NCBI GenBank assembly: GCA_015486445.1
Contig: WFRT01000346.1
Span: forward strand, 1 to 15,863
From: Pseudomonadota bacterium
Lineage (GTDB): Bacteria > Desulfobacterota > Anaeroferrophillalia > Anaeroferrophillales > Tharpellaceae
Direction of reading: 5' to 3'
Length of the DNA stretch: 15,863 nt
Numbering within the stretch: the stretch's first letter is position 1; every line of letters starts with the position of its first letter. Both the position numbers and the translations under genes were made by a program. Under the pieces are notes generated by a model. The model was not told the DNA's origin and searched no databases. It saw nothing but the letters and a program-made list of their open reading frames with translations. Of this stretch, positions 1 to 7,331 are shown piece after piece.

Positions 1-20
1 ACCTAAAGATACGCCCCCCG

Positions 21-701
21 ATGCCTAGCCGAACGCGGCTTCGCTTTCTGGGCGAGGAGTGGACGGTCGCTAGAGAGATTGCCTCGGCCAAGGGCATGAA
101 ACCGGACATCCTGATCCTGGAAAGGGACGGCAAAAGGCTGGTCGCCAAGGATTTCCGGAAGAAGAACCTTTTTGCCCGCCGCTTCTGGGGGCCGCTTAAC
201 CTGAGGTATGAGAAGTTCATTCTCGACCGGCTTGACGGGGTCGCCAGCATCCCCCGGGCCATCGGCTTTAAAGACTGCAACTGCCTGCTGCTGAGCTGGC
301 TCGAAGGGGAAGGCATCAAGGCCCGCGCACAACAGCTCGATGAAAAGTTTTTTCCCCGGCTGTTCGCCATCGTCGACGCGATTCACCGGCGCGGGGTTCT
401 GCACCTCGACCTCGGGCATAAAAGCAACATCATGGTCGATGCGGCCGGGCGGCCGCAGGTGATCGATTTCAACATCTCGCTCTATCTGCCGGAGCACCGG
501 TTTTTCCGGCCGCTGTTCCGGCTGCTGTGTCGGATCGACCATTACTCGGTGCTGCGCCTCAAGGCCAAATACCGGCCCCAAGACTGCAGCCCGGAGGAAC
601 GGCGACAGGTAGACAGATTTCTCAAGCTTCGTAAACTGTGGATTTTCGACCGCCTGGTCCGCAAGCTGACCAACCTGGGGAAATCCCGGCCCGCGCCCTG
701 A
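21..701 (+). CDS. Small protein-kinase-fold protein (Kdo/RIO-like kinase family)
   Basis: The 226-residue product carries reduced eukaryotic-like kinase motifs. Lys43 in VAK is the probable ATP-binding lysine, and Glu64 is a possible partner for it. Asp130 and Asn136 in HLDLGHKSN form the catalytic loop, and Asp149 in IDFN takes the place of the DFG aspartate. The glycine-rich loop is poorly recognisable and the C-lobe is short, as in lipopolysaccharide (Kdo) kinases and RIO-like proteins. The substrate cannot be read from sequence; phosphorylation of a lipid A-core sugar or of a small molecule are both possible. No clear ribosome site precedes ATG 21. The frame is open to the window edge, so the true start may lie upstream. 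It ends 44 bp before folP and is probably cotranscribed with it. The gene is convincing; the specific function is not. Confidence 0.75.
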   Translation: MPSRTRLRFLGEEWTVAREIASAKGMKPDILILERDGKRLVAKDFRKKNLFARRFWGPLNLRYEKFILDRLDGVASIPRAIGFKDCNCLLLSWLEGEGIKARAQQLDEKFFPRLFAIVDAIHRRGVLHLDLGHKSNIMVDAAGRPQVIDFNISLYLPEHRFFRPLFRLLCRIDHYSVLRLKAKYRPQDCSPEERRQVDRFLKLRKLWIFDRLVRKLTNLGKSRPAP

Positions 702-745
702 AACCTCTTACACCGCAACCCGGAAGGCAATTGACGAAAACTCCC

Positions 746-1963
746 ATGCGCAACTACCACGTCCGACTCCTTAACCTCCATTCCGCCGCCGACGCCGCCT
801 CCCTGATGCGCCAGATCGGCACCGACACCCACGGTGTCAGCCTGATGAAAAACAAGATGGTTCATTACAGCTTCCGGGTCGGCCCCCTGCCGGCGGCGGC
901 GGCCAACATCATCAAGCAGGAAATGCTTTCGGTCGGCGGCGAGGCGGCCGTCACCCGCGGCGTCATCAACTGCAGCGCCCAGGCCAGCGACGCCATTTTA
1001 AGTGCTACCCGCAAACAGTACCGCAACTTCTGCCGCAAGCTTCGGGCCCAGCCCTTCTCCCTGGCCCAGATGGCCGACCGTATCGAGGCCGCCCTGCGCC
1101 ACCAGGAAAAGGACGAGGGCCTGCCCTTTCACTGCCGGGATATCGAGGTCGACCTGAAAAAACGTTCCCTGGTCATGGGCATCCTCAACGTTACCCCGGA
1201 CTCGTTTTCCGACGGCAGCCTCTACCTCGACCCGGAAAAGGCCCTGGCCCAGGCCCGGCGCATGGTTAAAGAGGGAGCCGATATCATCGACATCGGCGGC
1301 GAGTCGACCCGGCCCGGAGCGGCCCGGGTTGAGGAACCGGAGGAACTCCGGCGGGTCGTCCCGGTAATCGAAGCCCTGCGGGCCGAATTTCCCGGGCTGC
1401 CGCTGTCGATCGACACCTATAAATCCCGGGTGGCGGATGCGGCGCTCAAGGCCGGAGCCGACATCGTCAACGACATCAGCGCCTTTAACTTCGATCCGGA
1501 AATGGCTGAAGTTACGGCCCGTCATGAAGCCTGGGCCTGCCTCATGCATATCCAGGGCACCCCGCAAAAAATGCAGGAAAACCCATGTTACGAAGACCTT
1601 TTCGCCGAGATCTGCGCCTATTTTGAAAACAGCATCGCCCGGGCCGTGGCGGCCGGCGTCAAGCGGGAAAAACTGATTCTTGATCCCGGCATCGGTTTCG
1701 GCAAAACCCTGGAACATAATTTGCTGCTGTTAAAACACCTGCGGGAGTTTACCGGCTTCGGGCTGCCGCTGCTGATCGGCACTTCGCGCAAGTCCTTTAT
1801 CGGCAAATTGAGCGGGGCCCCGGTCACCGAACGGCTGCCGGGCTCGATCGCCACCGTGGCCCTGGCCCTGGCCGGCGGCGCCAACCTGGCCCGGGTCCAT
1901 GACGTCGCCGCCACCCGCCAGGCCCTGACGGTAATTGACGCCGCCAAAAATGTGAAAAGATAA
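746..1963 (+). CDS. folP: Dihydropteroate synthase with N-terminal extension
   Basis: It condenses p-aminobenzoate with hydroxymethyl-dihydropterin diphosphate to give dihydropteroate in folate synthesis, in the cytoplasm. In the 405-residue product the TIM-barrel signatures are NVTPDSFSDG (148-157), GGESTRPGA (184-192), SIDT with Asp223, VNDIS (241-245), DPGIGFGK (313-320), SRKSFIG (347-353) and RVHD (383-386). Residues 1 to about 135 are an extra domain absent from E. coli FolP, which is about 280 residues long. From memory, similar extended FolP proteins occur in clostridia and deltaproteobacteria. The start is uncertain. ATG 746 opens just before the conserved-looking extension, but the purine-rich GGAAGG at 722-727 is 18 bp away. 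An in-frame TTG at 731 is only 3 bp from it. The frame also runs upstream to 638, overlapping the kinase gene, and that part does not look like protein. It probably leads the folP-cdaA-cdaR unit. Confidence 0.95.
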   Translation: MRNYHVRLLNLHSAADAASLMRQIGTDTHGVSLMKNKMVHYSFRVGPLPAAAANIIKQEMLSVGGEAAVTRGVINCSAQASDAILSATRKQYRNFCRKLRAQPFSLAQMADRIEAALRHQEKDEGLPFHCRDIEVDLKKRSLVMGILNVTPDSFSDGSLYLDPEKALAQARRMVKEGADIIDIGGESTRPGAARVEEPEELRRVVPVIEALRAEFPGLPLSIDTYKSRVADAALKAGADIVNDISAFNFDPEMAEVTARHEAWACLMHIQGTPQKMQENPCYEDLFAEICAYFENSIARAVAAGVKREKLILDPGIGFGKTLEHNLLLLKHLREFTGFGLPLLIGTSRKSFIGKLSGAPVTERLPGSIATVALALAGGANLARVHDVAATRQALTVIDAAKNVKR

Positions 1964-2002
1964 TCCACAGCGCCCGCGCCGGGCCGGGGTCCGTGACTGA
2001 CC

Positions 2003-2812
2003 ATGACTGAATTTTTCGAAACCCTGATCAACAGTCGCTGGCTGGATGTCATCGACATCCTGATTGTCGCCGTCCTCATCTACCAGGTGCTGCTGGTCAT
2101 CCGCGGCACCCGGGCCTTCCAGATCCTGCTCGGCCTTTTCCTGATTTTCATTATCTACCAGGCCTCCCTGCTGCTCGGCTTCTACACCCTGCACTGGATC
2201 CTGAACGGTTTCCTGAGTTCCATCGTCCTGATCGTCATCGTCCTTTTCCAGAACGAGTTTCGACGAGCCCTGGCCAAATTCGGCAAGACCTCGTTTACCA
2301 TCAACACGACCGAAGAACTCAATTCGCTGGACAAGATTATCAAGGCCTGCGCGACCATGGCCAAAAGAAGGATCGGGGCCCTGATCGTCCTGACCCGGGA
2401 GAACAAGCTGCCGGGTATCGTCGAGGGCGGGGTCGAAATCGACGCCAAGGTCAGCGACGCCCTGTTGCTCTGCATCTTCAACCCGGCCGCGCCGCTGCAC
2501 GACGGCGCCGTGGTCATCGACCAGGGCCGCATCGTCGCGGCCGGCTGTTTCCTGCCCCTGGCCATCGACCCGCTGATCGAAAAGATGTACGGCACCCGCC
2601 ACCGGGCGGCCATGGGCATCTCCGAGGACACCGACGCGGTGGTCATCGTGGTCTCCGAGGAGACCGGGCGCATCTCGCTTTCGATCGGGGGCAAGATCAC
2701 CCGCGAACAGAGCAGCGAATCCTTGAACCGGGTGCTCAACAACATCTTTTCGCCGAGCCGCAAGAAAACCGGCCTGATGGCATCTTTACGCCAGATCTTT
2801 CAACCCCACTGA
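2003..2812 (+). CDS. cdaA: Membrane diadenylate cyclase
   Basis: It makes cyclic di-AMP from two ATP at the inner face of the cytoplasmic membrane. The 269-residue protein has the CdaA layout: three hydrophobic helices (about residues 15-33, 39-60 and 66-83), a short linker, then the DAC domain. The catalytic DGA motif is at 167-169 in LHDGAVV and the ATP-binding RHR at 199-201 in GTRHRAAMG. Length matches the roughly 270-residue CdaA family. It starts 40 bp after folP and is followed 17 bp later by cdaR, whose product is the usual membrane partner of CdaA. The ribosome site before ATG 2003 is weak, which suggests coupling to upstream translation. c-di-AMP commonly controls potassium and osmolyte transport and cell-wall homeostasis; the targets in this organism cannot be told from the window. 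Confidence 0.97.
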   Translation: MTEFFETLINSRWLDVIDILIVAVLIYQVLLVIRGTRAFQILLGLFLIFIIYQASLLLGFYTLHWILNGFLSSIVLIVIVLFQNEFRRALAKFGKTSFTINTTEELNSLDKIIKACATMAKRRIGALIVLTRENKLPGIVEGGVEIDAKVSDALLLCIFNPAAPLHDGAVVIDQGRIVAAGCFLPLAIDPLIEKMYGTRHRAAMGISEDTDAVVIVVSEETGRISLSIGGKITREQSSESLNRVLNNIFSPSRKKTGLMASLRQIFQPH

Positions 2813-2828
2813 GACTTACACGGCAGCC

Positions 2829-3782
2829 ATGGCCAAGATTAGAGAACTGTTTTTCAAGAACCTGACCTTAAAGATTCTCTCCCTGCTGGTCGCTTCTTTC
2901 CTCTGGTTCTTCGTCTCCGGCAAGAGCAAGACCGAGCTGGCCTTAAGCGTGCCGATCGAATTCACCTCGATCCCCAAGGACATGACCATCACCAACAAGG
3001 TTCCGACCAGCATTCACATCCGGGTCAAGGGCACCAAGACCCTGCTCCGGCCCCTGACCCTCAAGCCCCCCTCCCTGAGCGTCAACCTCTCCAAGGCGGT
3101 CCCGGGCAAGAACGTCATCCACTTGGCCCGGGAAACCTTCAACGACCTGCCGCTGGGGGTCGACGTCGTCAATCTCGACCCGGAATCTCTGACCATCTAC
3201 CTCGACCGTTTCGTCCAGGCCAAGCTGCCGATTCGGATCAATACCCGGGGAACGCCGCCCAAGGGCTACCAGATCCGGGAGATCAAGGTCACTCCCCCGG
3301 CTATGGAGTTCAAGGCCTCGGAAAAATACCTGAAAGAACACAACAGTGTTGCCAGCGAACCGGTGGACGTCAGCGGGATGCGGGAGAACACCAGGATCGA
3401 AGTCTCCCTGATGGCCCCACCCAATGAATTGAAGCCAATCAATCCCGGCACCCGGATCACGGCCGAATTCATCATCGGTGAAAGCCTGGCCCAGCGGGTC
3501 ATCAAGGGAATCCGCATCAACTTCATCAACCGGAGCCCGGAGATCGGCCATATCGGCATCAGCAACTATTTCGTCGACCTGGTCGTCGAATGCCCCCTCC
3601 TGATGCAGATCGACAACATTCGCACCAAGGCCCGGGTCACGGTTGACCTGGCCCCCCTGAAAAAGGACAACCCCGGAGGCTACTACACCCTGCCGATCAA
3701 GGTGCAGCTCCCCGGGGAGGTCAAGCTCCTGTCAATGGATCCCAGCGAAGTCGAGATTGTCATCCGGAAAAACTCCCCATAA
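2829..3782 (+). CDS. cdaR: YbbR-domain protein, CdaA regulator
   Basis: The 317-residue protein has one N-terminal membrane helix (about residues 12-30, rich in Leu, Phe and Trp) and then an extracytoplasmic region. That region is made of about three YbbR-like beta repeats, at roughly 36-125, 126-215 and 216-312. The end of each repeat resembles the next, for example LDPESLTIYLDR and MDPSEVEIVIRK. In Firmicutes, CdaR binds CdaA through the membrane and modulates c-di-AMP production. The same role is inferred here from position immediately after cdaA. Start ATG 2829 gives a standard short cytoplasmic tail (MAKIRELFFKN). After its stop there are 262 bp before glmM, an unusually loose spacing for this module, occupied largely by the repeat at 3900-4028. 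Confidence 0.92.
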   Translation: MAKIRELFFKNLTLKILSLLVASFLWFFVSGKSKTELALSVPIEFTSIPKDMTITNKVPTSIHIRVKGTKTLLRPLTLKPPSLSVNLSKAVPGKNVIHLARETFNDLPLGVDVVNLDPESLTIYLDRFVQAKLPIRINTRGTPPKGYQIREIKVTPPAMEFKASEKYLKEHNSVASEPVDVSGMRENTRIEVSLMAPPNELKPINPGTRITAEFIIGESLAQRVIKGIRINFINRSPEIGHIGISNYFVDLVVECPLLMQIDNIRTKARVTVDLAPLKKDNPGGYYTLPIKVQLPGEVKLLSMDPSEVEIVIRKNSP

Positions 3783-3795
3783 CGACGACATCTGT

Positions 3796-3845
3796 GTCCC
3801 CGGCCGGCGGGGAGAGTGAAGGAAAAGGGGACGGGGGTGGTTTTT
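3796..3845 (+). terminator. Possible hairpin and T-run after cdaR
   Basis: GTCCCC at 3796-3801 can pair with GGGGAC at 3827-3832. A tighter inner alternative pairs CCCCG (3798-3802) with CGGGG (3808-3812). Five T residues follow at 3841-3845, 8 bp after the outer stem. The gap between stem and T-run makes this a weak Rho-independent terminator at best. It may instead be part of the repetitive sequence that fills this spacer. Confidence 0.25.
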
Positions 3846-3899
3846 CTGAGCGGTTTCGGAAAGATTTCGTTGTTTTTCCCAGCGAGCGGGAGCCCATAA

Positions 3900-4028
3900 G
3901 CATTGCAACTGTCTGAGCGTAGCGAGTTTTGCAATGCGGGCGGAGCAAGCGTAAGGAAAAACAGAAATCTTAACGCTTAGCGAAGAAAAGCCGCGCCCGA
4001 CCCCGGGGATCCGGCTGAATAGTTACAA
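3900..4028 (+). repeat. Dispersed structured repeat, copy 1
   Basis: This 129-bp segment is repeated in opposite orientation at 15734-15863. By hand alignment about 121 of 130 positions agree, with 8 substitutions and one 1-bp gap. It begins with a hairpin: GCATTGCAA at 3900-3908 pairs with TTGCAATGC at 3929-3937. A second, longer fold follows. CGGGCG (3937-3942) can pair with CGCCCG (3994-3999), and inside it AAGCGTAAG (3947-3955) pairs with CTTAACGCTT (3969-3978) with one bulge. It ends in GAATAGTTACAA just before the glmM ribosome site (AAGG at 4028-4031). No coding capacity is evident. It resembles a REP-like or MITE-like intergenic element. Its full left boundary is uncertain because copy 2 is cut by the window edge. 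Confidence 0.85.
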
Positions 4029-4044
4029 AGGACAAGAATTAGAA

Positions 4045-5394
4045 ATGGGAAAACTTTTTGGTACCGACGGGGTTCGCGGGACGGCCAACATCCACCCGAT
4101 GACCGCCGAAATAGCCCTCCAGATCGGCCGGGCCGCGGCCCACATCTGCAAGAACAAAGACCACCGGCACAAGATTGTCATCGGCAAGGACACCCGGGTT
4201 TCCGGCTACATGCTGGAAAGCGCGCTGGTCTCCGGGATCTGTTCGATGGGGGTGGACGCCCTGCTCATCGGCCCGATGCCGACGCCCGGCATCGCCTTCA
4301 TCACCCGCAGCATGAGGGCCGACGCCGGCATGGTGATCTCGGCCTCGCACAACCCCTTTCAGGACAACGGCATCAAGATCTTCTCCCGGGACGGCTTCAA
4401 GCTGCCCGACCAGGTCGAAGCGCAGATCGAAGACCTGATCACGACCCACTCCATAGACCAGCTGCGGCCGACGGCCGACGATATCGGCAAGGCCTTCCGG
4501 ATCGACGACGCCAACGGCCGCTACATCGTCTTTCTCAAGGATACCTTCCCGGCCCACCTGACCCTCGACGGTCTCAAGCTGGTCATCGACTGCGGCAACG
4601 GCGCCGCCTACAAGATCGCACCGATGGTTTTCAGCGAACTTGGGGCCCGGGTGGTCAGCCTGGGAATCAACCCCGACGGCAAGAACATCAATGCCGGCTG
4701 CGGCTCCCTGTACCCGGAAAAACTCAAGGAACGGGTGGTGGCCGAAAAGGCCGACATCGGCATCGCGTTCGACGGCGATGCCGACCGGGTAATCTTTGTC
4801 GACCATTCCGGCAGGGTCATTGACGGTGACCGGATCATGGCCATCTGCGCCCTGGCCATGCAGCGCCAGGGAACCCTGAGAAAGAATACCGTGGTCGCCA
4901 CGGTGATGAGCAATATCGGGCTGGAAAAAGCCATGCGAAGAGCCGGCATCAACCTGGTCAGGACCCAGGTCGGAGACCGCTACGTGGTGGAGAGGATGCG
5001 GACCGAAAACTACAACTTCGGCGGCGAGCAATCGGGGCACCTGATTTTCATGGACCACAACACCACCGGAGACGGCATTCTTTCGGCCCTGCAGTTGCTG
5101 GCGGTAATTGTCTCGGAGGGCAGGTCCCTGGCTGAACTCGCCGGGGTCATGGAGGTCTTTCCCCAGGTGCTGATCAACGTCCCGGTCCGCGAAAAGACCC
5201 CGGTGGAAGAGATTTCATCCCTGCAACGCCAGGTCCTGGAAGTGGAGAAGGAGATGGCTGACAGCGGCCGCCTGCTGATCCGTTATTCCGGAACCGAAAA
5301 CAAGCTCAGGATCATGCTCGAGGGAGAACATTTCGACCGCATCCGGGAGCATGCCGAGGCCCTGGCCGAAACCGTCCGCCGGGAACTCGGCTGA
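4045..5394 (+). CDS. glmM: Phosphoglucosamine mutase
   Basis: It interconverts glucosamine-6-phosphate and glucosamine-1-phosphate on the route to UDP-GlcNAc, the precursor of peptidoglycan and lipid A. The 449-residue length is normal for the family. The phosphorylated serine is Ser101 in SASHNP (99-104). The metal site is DGDADR (243-248), the sugar-binding loop is GGEQSGH (326-332), and the phosphate-binding loop is RYSGTE (413-418). ATG 4045 follows AAGGAC (4028-4033) at a slightly long spacing. The usual cdaA-cdaR-glmM module is kept, but repeat copy 1 lies immediately upstream, so glmM may be transcribed or processed separately from cdaR. It converges with dxs, with only 18 bp between the stop codons. 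Confidence 0.97.
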   Translation: MGKLFGTDGVRGTANIHPMTAEIALQIGRAAAHICKNKDHRHKIVIGKDTRVSGYMLESALVSGICSMGVDALLIGPMPTPGIAFITRSMRADAGMVISASHNPFQDNGIKIFSRDGFKLPDQVEAQIEDLITTHSIDQLRPTADDIGKAFRIDDANGRYIVFLKDTFPAHLTLDGLKLVIDCGNGAAYKIAPMVFSELGARVVSLGINPDGKNINAGCGSLYPEKLKERVVAEKADIGIAFDGDADRVIFVDHSGRVIDGDRIMAICALAMQRQGTLRKNTVVATVMSNIGLEKAMRRAGINLVRTQVGDRYVVERMRTENYNFGGEQSGHLIFMDHNTTGDGILSALQLLAVIVSEGRSLAELAGVMEVFPQVLINVPVREKTPVEEISSLQRQVLEVEKEMADSGRLLIRYSGTENKLRIMLEGEHFDRIREHAEALAETVRRELG

Positions 5395-5399
5395 AGCAG

Positions 5400-5423
5400 G
5401 AGCTTTCGCTCTCTAGGCTTTTT
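5400..5423 (+). terminator. Weak hairpin between convergent glmM and dxs
   Basis: GAGC (5400-5403) pairs with GCTC (5408-5411) around a TTTC loop, and five T residues occur at 5419-5423 inside the dxs 3' end. The stem is only 4-5 bp and the T-run is not adjacent. It is listed because some termination is expected between two convergent genes 18 bp apart, but support is poor. Confidence 0.2.
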
Positions 5424-7317
5424 CAAGAACGCCGCTCACCCGTTCATAGATACCGTCGGCATCGAGCTTAAGGTCGCGCCGCAGCGCGGCGGGCGGACCG
5501 TGGGAGATGAAACGGTCCGGCAGGCCGCAGGTTAAGACCCGGGCCGGGAACGGCCCGCGGGCCGCGGCGAATTCGAGAACGCCGCTGCCGAACCCTCCGG
5601 CCACCACATTCTCCTCCAGGGTGAAAACCCATTCACACTCTTCAAGCGTTCGGGCCAGCAGTTTCTCGTCCAGCGGCTTGACAAAGCGGCAGTCAAGCAG
5701 GCGGCAGGAAAGGCCTTTTTCCGCCGCCAGACGGTCGGCCGCGGCCCGGGCCGGGGCCACCATGGAACCGGTGGCCAGCAAGGCAACCTCGTTGCCGCCG
5801 GGCTTGAGTTCCTCCCAGCTTCCCGCTTTGAATTCCTTAAAATCCCGGTCCAGCTCAACTCCGACCCCACCGCCTCGCGGATAGCGGATGGCCACCGGTC
5901 CGTCCATCCTCAGGGCCGTGTAAAGCAGATGCTGCAACTGGTTTTCATCCCGCGGCGCCATGATCGTCAAATTGGGAATCAGCCGCAGGTAGGAAAGATC
6001 GAAGACCCCGTGATGGGTGGGCCCGTCTTCACCGACCAGGCCGGCCCGGTCGAGACAGAGAACCACCGGCAGTTTCTGCAGGGCGACATCGTGAATCACC
6101 ATATCGAAAGCCCGCTGCAGAAAGGTGGAATAGATCGCGACCACCGGCCGCAGACCCTGGCTGGCCATCCCGGCCGCCAGGGTGACGGCGTGCTGTTCGG
6201 CAATCCCGACATCGTAAACCCGGTCCGGAAACTTCTCCTGCATGAGGCCGATGCCGGTTCCCTCCGGCATCGCCGCGGTGATCCCGACAATGGTCGGGTC
6301 GGCCGCCGCCAGGATGGTCAGGGTGCGGCCGAAAACCGAGGTGTAGCTCGGCGGCGCGGGCCCGGCCGCGGAATCCTTTTTCTCCCGCTTGCGGCCGCTG
6401 GCCACCTCGAACGGTCCGACCCCGTGGAAATGGGAGGGATCGTTTTCGGCCGGATCGTAGCCTTTCCCCTTCTGGGTGACAACGTGCACCAGGATCGGGC
6501 CGTCCAGCCGATTGACATTTTCAAAGGTTTCCACCAGGGTCGGCAGGTCGTGGCCGGGCAGCGGCCCGACATACTGGAAACCCAGATCCTCGAAAATGGT
6601 CCCGACCGGAATCACGAACCCCTTGAAGGACTCCTCGGCCCGCTTGACCATCTTGAAGACGCTCTCCCCGACCCCGGGAATGTTGGTCAGCACCGATTTG
6701 ACGTCATGCCGCAGGCGGTTGACGGCGGAACCGGTCAGGACCCGGTTGAGATAGGCCGACAGGGCCCCGACATTGGGAGAAATCGACATCTCGTTGTCGT
6801 TGAGCACGACGATCAGGTCCTTGTCGAGGGAGCCGGCGTGATTTAAAGCCTCGAAGGCGATGCCCGCGGTCATGGAGCCGTCGCCGATAACCGCAACCAC
6901 CCGCCGGCGCCGTTTCAGGTGTTCGGCCGCCAGGGCCATGCCCAGGGCGGCCGAGATCGAGGTGGAGCTGTGGCCGACCCCGAAACTGTCATATTCGCTC
7001 TCTTCCCGCTTGGGGAAACCACTCAACCCCCCGGCCTGGCGCAGGCTGGGAAAACGGTCGGCCCGGCCGGTCAGGATCTTGTGGGCGTAGGCCTGGTGGC
7101 CGACATCCCAGACTAACAGGTCCCGGGGTGTGGAAAAGACATAGTGCAGGCAGACGGTCAGTTCCACAACCCCGAGCGAGGAGGCCAGGTGGCCACCGGT
7201 CTTGGACACGGTCTCGATAATCAGCTTGCGAATCTCGTCCGCCAGCCCGGGCAAATCTTCAACCCGCAATTCCCGCAGGTCTTCCGGGGTCTTGATTTTT
7301 TCAAGCAGTACAGTCAT
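5413..7317 (-). CDS. dxs: 1-deoxy-D-xylulose-5-phosphate synthase
   Basis: This thiamine-diphosphate enzyme condenses pyruvate with glyceraldehyde-3-phosphate, the first step of the MEP isoprenoid pathway; DXP also feeds thiamine and pyridoxal synthesis. In the 634-residue form, GDGSMT (145-150) with NDN (173-175) is the ThDP/Mg site. Glu373 in IAEQHAV is the catalytic glutamate of the pyrimidine domain. GEDGPTHHG and RYPRG further on are also typical. I chose ATG 7317 because AGGGA (7329-7333) lies 11 bp upstream. The alternative TTG at 7326 would be only 2 bp from it. The gene starts 14 bp after the rpoS-like stop, and its ribosome site overlaps that stop, so translation is probably coupled. 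It is the last gene of the pcm-rpoS-dxs unit. Confidence 0.97.
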   Translation of the reverse strand: MTVLLEKIKTPEDLRELRVEDLPGLADEIRKLIIETVSKTGGHLASSLGVVELTVCLHYVFSTPRDLLVWDVGHQAYAHKILTGRADRFPSLRQAGGLSGFPKREESEYDSFGVGHSSTSISAALGMALAAEHLKRRRRVVAVIGDGSMTAGIAFEALNHAGSLDKDLIVVLNDNEMSISPNVGALSAYLNRVLTGSAVNRLRHDVKSVLTNIPGVGESVFKMVKRAEESFKGFVIPVGTIFEDLGFQYVGPLPGHDLPTLVETFENVNRLDGPILVHVVTQKGKGYDPAENDPSHFHGVGPFEVASGRKREKKDSAAGPAPPSYTSVFGRTLTILAAADPTIVGITAAMPEGTGIGLMQEKFPDRVYDVGIAEQHAVTLAAGMASQGLRPVVAIYSTFLQRAFDMVIHDVALQKLPVVLCLDRAGLVGEDGPTHHGVFDLSYLRLIPNLTIMAPRDENQLQHLLYTALRMDGPVAIRYPRGGGVGVELDRDFKEFKAGSWEELKPGGNEVALLATGSMVAPARAAADRLAAEKGLSCRLLDCRFVKPLDEKLLARTLEECEWVFTLEENVVAGGFGSGVLEFAAARGPFPARVLTCGLPDRFISHGPPAALRRDLKLDADGIYERVSGVLEKA

Positions 7318-7331
7318 CTTGGTCAAAGTCC

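Noticed and set aside
3683..3948. Minus-strand open frames covering the cdaR end and repeat copy 1
   Set aside because: They cross a structured repeat, lack ribosome sites and protein-like composition, and overlap the real cdaR.
4039..5058. 339-codon open frame antisense to glmM
   Set aside because: glmM is complete on the plus strand with catalytic motifs, and the antisense product shows no family features.
5929..6846. 305-codon open frame antisense to dxs
   Set aside because: It lies wholly within an intact dxs and its translation is rich in His, Arg, Gly and Pro, typical of shadow frames.
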